This document shows, one piece after another, positions 5,334 to 8,025 of a stretch of 8,025 nt of DNA (position 1 is its first letter; each line of letters begins with the position of its first letter). The notes beneath the pieces were generated by a model, which ran no database searches, was not told the origin of the DNA, and worked only from the letters and a program-made list of their open reading frames with translations. The stretch spans positions 1 through 8,025 of the forward strand of contig CAJYRE010000334.1 in assembly GCA_913776675.1 (NCBI GenBank), given 5' to 3'. Position numbers and translations under genes: made by a program. The stretch comes from Rhizobiaceae bacterium. Lineage in GTDB: Bacteria > Pseudomonadota > Alphaproteobacteria > Rhizobiales > Rhizobiaceae.

Positions 5334-7178
5334 CAGCAGACCTCTGTTGATGAGCCGAAAAGTTTGAAAGCGCAGGTTTCGGCTGGCACATTGCCCCCGA
5401 TGTCCGAGCGGCTGCCAAAGGTGCCGCGGGTGATTCCGATGACAGATCCGGGTCTTTCGCCCGGACGTTATGGTGGCACCATCCGCATGTTGATCGGTGG
5501 TCAGCGTGATATTCGTTATATGCCGATCATCTGCTACAGCCGATTGGTGGGCTATGATCTGAATTTCAACTTTCAACCCGATCTTCTTGAGCGGTTTGAG
5601 GTTGTTGAAGAGCGTATTTTCACCCTGCATCTGCGGCCCGGTCACCGTTGGTCGGATGGAAGTCCGTTTACGGCGGAGGATTTCCGGTACGCGTGGGAAG
5701 ATATGTTCCACGACAAAAAGCTCTATAAAGGTGGCATTCCAGCAGTTTTGCGGGTCAACTCCAAGGATCCGACCTTTGAAGTGCTGGATGAGGTCACGGT
5801 CCGCTATACATGGGATGATCCGAACCCGGATTTTCTGGCTGAGCTGGCATCGCCTGTGGCCACACGCATCATGTTTCCGGCGGCCTATCTCAAGCAGTTT
5901 CATCGCAAATATCAGACCAAGGAAAAGCTGGAAGAGCTGATCAAGCAAAATGGTGTGCAGGACTGGGTGACTTTGCATCAGAAAATGTCGCGCACGGTCC
6001 GGCCTGAAAATCCTGATCTGCCCACGCTGGATGCCTGGATGAACCGGACTGCACCACCAGCCGGGCAGTATATTTTTGAGCGCAATCCATTTTATCACCG
6101 TGTTGATGTACATGGGCAGCAATTGCCCTATGTGGATCGGGTGGTGCTGGGGGTTGGCTCGGGTGATCTGGTGCCGGCCAAGACAGGCACGGGCGAGAGT
6201 GATCTGCAATTCACCAATCTGGATTTTGTGGATTATACCTTTTTGAAAACCGCCGAAAAGCGCTTCCCTATCAAGGTGGATTTGTGGACGCGCACCCAAG
6301 GCTCGCGCATTGCGCTGATGCCCAATCTGAATTGCAAAGACCCCGTGTGGAACAAGCTGTTGCGGGATGTGCGGGTGCGTCGCGCCATGTCGCTGGCTAT
6401 CAATCGGGATGAGATCAACAAGGCGGTGTTTTTTGGTCTGGCGCAGCCCAGCGCCAACACGGTGCTGCCCGAAAGCCCGTTGTTCAAGCCTGAATATCGG
6501 GATGCCTATGCACTTTATGATGTGGATCAGGCCAATGCGCTCCTGGATGAGGCAGGTCTGGTGCGGGAACATCCCCGCGCCATCCGCACTTTGCCCGATG
6601 GCCGTCCCGCCACGCTGATTATTGAAACCACAGGCGATAGCGGGTTTGATTCCGATGTGCTCGAGCTGATTACCGATCAATGGTATCGCATTGGCATTCG
6701 GGTGTTTGTGCATGTGTCGCATCGTGAACTGTTCCGGCGACGGATTACCGGCGGTGAAACCGTGATGTCCGTCTGGCAGGGGCTGGATAATGCCATCCCC
6801 ACGGCGGATATGTCGCCGCGAGAGCTGGCCCCCACCAGTGATGACCAGATGCAGTGGCCGCTCTGGGGTCTGCACACTTTATCAGGTGGCGGCGATGGTC
6901 GCGCACCGGATTTGCATGAAGCCAAAGCCTTGCTGGACCTGTTTTATGAATGGCGCAGAAGCGACACGCTGGAAGAACGCACAGCCATCTGGCATCAGAT
7001 GCTGAACCTGTTTACCCAGCAAGTGTTCACCATTGGCATTGTCAATGCCAGCTTGCAGCCGCTGGTGCGCTCCAGCCGCTTGCGCAATCTTCCCGACAAG
7101 GGCCTGTTCGGTTTTGATCCCACCTCCTATCTCGGCGTCTATATGCCGGATACTTTCTGGTATGATGAGGATGCCTAG
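5262..7178 (+). CDS. Family-5 solute-binding protein of the ABC importer, Tat-like signal peptide
   Basis: This 638-residue periplasmic protein belongs to the SBP family 5 group (OppA/DppA/AgpA type). It starts at GTG 5262. The N-terminus TRRHALALLSA has twin Arg at 4-5 and a weakly hydrophobic core broken by R18 and R21, with likely cleavage after ALA (22-24), so Tat export is more likely than Sec. There is no lipobox Cys. The family core begins near residue 70 (GRYGGTIRM). It includes LHLRPGHRWSDGSPFTAEDFRYAWE (122-146), the signature-like region of the family, then FERNPFYHRVD (272-282), and VRVRRAMSLAINRDEI (370-385), also strongly conserved. At 638 residues it is about 100 longer than classic peptide-binding OppA/DppA proteins; the extra length includes residues about 212-262. 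Such long forms are common among rhizobial importers, some of which bind oligosaccharides, so annotation as peptide transport would be a guess. It precedes the permease with no gap. Confidence 0.92.
   Translation: MITRRHALALLSATLLSRPMRALAQQTSVDEPKSLKAQVSAGTLPPMSERLPKVPRVIPMTDPGLSPGRYGGTIRMLIGGQRDIRYMPIICYSRLVGYDLNFNFQPDLLERFEVVEERIFTLHLRPGHRWSDGSPFTAEDFRYAWEDMFHDKKLYKGGIPAVLRVNSKDPTFEVLDEVTVRYTWDDPNPDFLAELASPVATRIMFPAAYLKQFHRKYQTKEKLEELIKQNGVQDWVTLHQKMSRTVRPENPDLPTLDAWMNRTAPPAGQYIFERNPFYHRVDVHGQQLPYVDRVVLGVGSGDLVPAKTGTGESDLQFTNLDFVDYTFLKTAEKRFPIKVDLWTRTQGSRIALMPNLNCKDPVWNKLLRDVRVRRAMSLAINRDEINKAVFFGLAQPSANTVLPESPLFKPEYRDAYALYDVDQANALLDEAGLVREHPRAIRTLPDGRPATLIIETTGDSGFDSDVLELITDQWYRIGIRVFVHVSHRELFRRRITGGETVMSVWQGLDNAIPTADMSPRELAPTSDDQMQWPLWGLHTLSGGGDGRAPDLHEAKALLDLFYEWRRSDTLEERTAIWHQMLNLFTQQVFTIGIVNASLQPLVRSSRLRNLPDKGLFGFDPTSYLGVYMPDTFWYDEDA
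7166..7171 (+). promoter_or_regulatory. Ribosome binding site of the permease
   Basis: TGAGGA lies 7 bases before ATG 7179, inside the last codons of the binding-protein gene, and supports coupled translation across the abutting TAG/ATG. Confidence 0.5.
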
Positions 7179-8025
7179 ATGATACGCTACATTCTCTGGC
7201 GGATCGCTGTGATGATCCCGACATTGATCATGATTTCCATGCTGGTGTTCACCATCATCGAGCTGCCGCCCGGCGATTATTTCGAAAGCTATGTCGAGGA
7301 AATGCGCGCGATTGGCGAAAAGGCCGACATGCAGGAAATTGAGGAATTGCGGGCCCGCTATGGTTTCGATAAACCCGAGCCGGTGCGTTATTTCAACTGG
7401 ATTACCGGCTTTGTGCAGGGTGATTTCGGCTATTCGTTCGAGTACCGTATGCCGGTTTCCAATGTGGTTGGGGATCGTCTGTGGCTGACGATTCTGGTCT
7501 CTACCGTGACGATTGCCATGACATGGCTGATCGCTTTTCCCATTGGCATCTATTCGGCCACCCATCAGTATAGCTGGGGGGATTATGGCCTGACATTCAT
7601 GGGGCTGATCGGTATTGCCGTACCGAATTTCATTCTGGCGCTGGTGCTGATGTATTTTGCCAATATCTGGTTTGGCACATCTATTGGCCATTTGATGGAT
7701 CAGCAATATCTCGGCAAGCCGATGAGCTGGGACAAGGCCAAGTCCATTCTGGAGCATCTCTGGATTCCGGTGGTGATCATCGGCACGGCTGGCACGGCGG
7801 GCATGGTGCGCCGTGTGCGCGCCAATCTGCTGGATGAGCTGAACAAGCAATATGTGATGACCGCGCGCGCCAAGGGCCTGCATCCCTTCAAGGTGCTGAT
7901 TAAATATCCGCTGCGTTTGTCACTGAATTTCTTCATTTCCGACATTGGCTCGGTGCTGCCGACGATTATTTCCGGTGCGGAAATCACCGCCGTGGTGCTG
8001 TCTTTGGAAACCACCGGCCCGATGC
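7179..8025 (+). CDS. ABC importer inner-membrane permease, DppB/OppB type (3' partial)
   Basis: The frame opens at ATG 7179, directly after the TAG of the binding-protein gene, and stays open to the window edge, giving 282 residues. Hydrophobic segments lie at about 7-28, 102-125, 136-162, 194-213 and 248-275. Between the first two is the periplasmic loop ELPPGDYFESYVEEM (28-42) and GDFGYSF (81-87), both typical of first permeases of Dpp/Opp importers. The EAA loop that docks on the ATPase is YVMTARAKGLHPFKVLIKYPLR (225-246), with the conserved A-x-A-K-G core. Family members run to about 310-350 residues, so a few dozen are missing, including the last membrane segment. The loop between PPGDY and RARYGFDKP (59-67) is longer than in E. 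coli DppB, as in other rhizobial long-SBP systems. A second DppC/OppC-like permease is expected next, outside the window. Confidence 0.9.
   Translation, partial: MIRYILWRIAVMIPTLIMISMLVFTIIELPPGDYFESYVEEMRAIGEKADMQEIEELRARYGFDKPEPVRYFNWITGFVQGDFGYSFEYRMPVSNVVGDRLWLTILVSTVTIAMTWLIAFPIGIYSATHQYSWGDYGLTFMGLIGIAVPNFILALVLMYFANIWFGTSIGHLMDQQYLGKPMSWDKAKSILEHLWIPVVIIGTAGTAGMVRRVRANLLDELNKQYVMTARAKGLHPFKVLIKYPLRLSLNFFISDIGSVLPTIISGAEITAVVLSLETTGPM

Noticed and set aside
5295..6875. Open minus-strand frame of 526 codons opposite the binding-protein gene
   Set aside because: It is exactly antisense to a gene with strong family motifs. Its translation is rich in His, Gln and Ile with no recognisable domain, as expected when a codon-biased gene is read on the other strand.
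6882..7883. Open minus-strand frame of 333 codons spanning the SBP-permease junction
   Set aside because: It is antisense to two well-supported genes and has the same His/Gln-rich shadow composition.
1..8025. Mobile element, phage, CRISPR, tRNA or defence system
   Set aside because: I found no transposase or integrase-like protein, regularly spaced repeats, or tRNA-like cloverleaf, and every long coding region is explained by glycan or transporter families.

Overview
The window looks like a chromosomal or large-replicon segment of an alphaproteobacterium, most likely Rhizobiales (Rhizobium/Agrobacterium-like). This rests on moderately GC-rich coding sequence, tightly packed and translationally coupled genes, and a dipeptide/oligosaccharide-type ABC operon with a fused double ATPase and a long family-5 binding protein. 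The taxonomic call is an inference from gene style, not from a marker gene.

Left part (1-3252): a small surface-polysaccharide / glycan gene group. The 3' end of a GT4-like glycosyltransferase (1-225) overlaps by 8 bases a cytoplasmic polysaccharide-deacetylase-like gene (218-970). That gene ends exactly where a convergent GT32-type glycosyltransferase (971-1993, minus strand) ends, with no base between the two stop codons. A 122-base divergent spacer (1994-2115) separates the GT32 gene from a complete GT4-like glycosyltransferase (2116-3252, plus strand). Three transferases and one deacetylase together suggest assembly and trimming of a surface glycan, but the product cannot be named from this window.

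Right part (3253-8025): a 126-base spacer with two perfect 7-bp inverted repeats precedes an ABC importer operon. It reads: single-chain OppD-OppF-like ATPase (3379-5265), family-5 solute-binding protein with a Tat-like signal (5262-7178), and the first 282 codons of a DppB/OppB-type inner-membrane permease (7179 to the window edge). The genes overlap by 4 bases or abut, so they are almost certainly one transcript. The binding protein captures a solute in the periplasm, the permease (with a second permease expected just outside the window) forms the channel, and the fused ATPase supplies both nucleotide-binding domains. The solute (peptide or oligosaccharide) is not determined.

I saw no tRNA or rRNA gene, insertion sequence, CRISPR array, phage gene or clearly novel system. 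The items most worth a second look are the paired dyads before the transporter operon, the N-terminal extension of the GT32 protein, and the divergent deacetylase that still shows traces of all five CE4 motifs.
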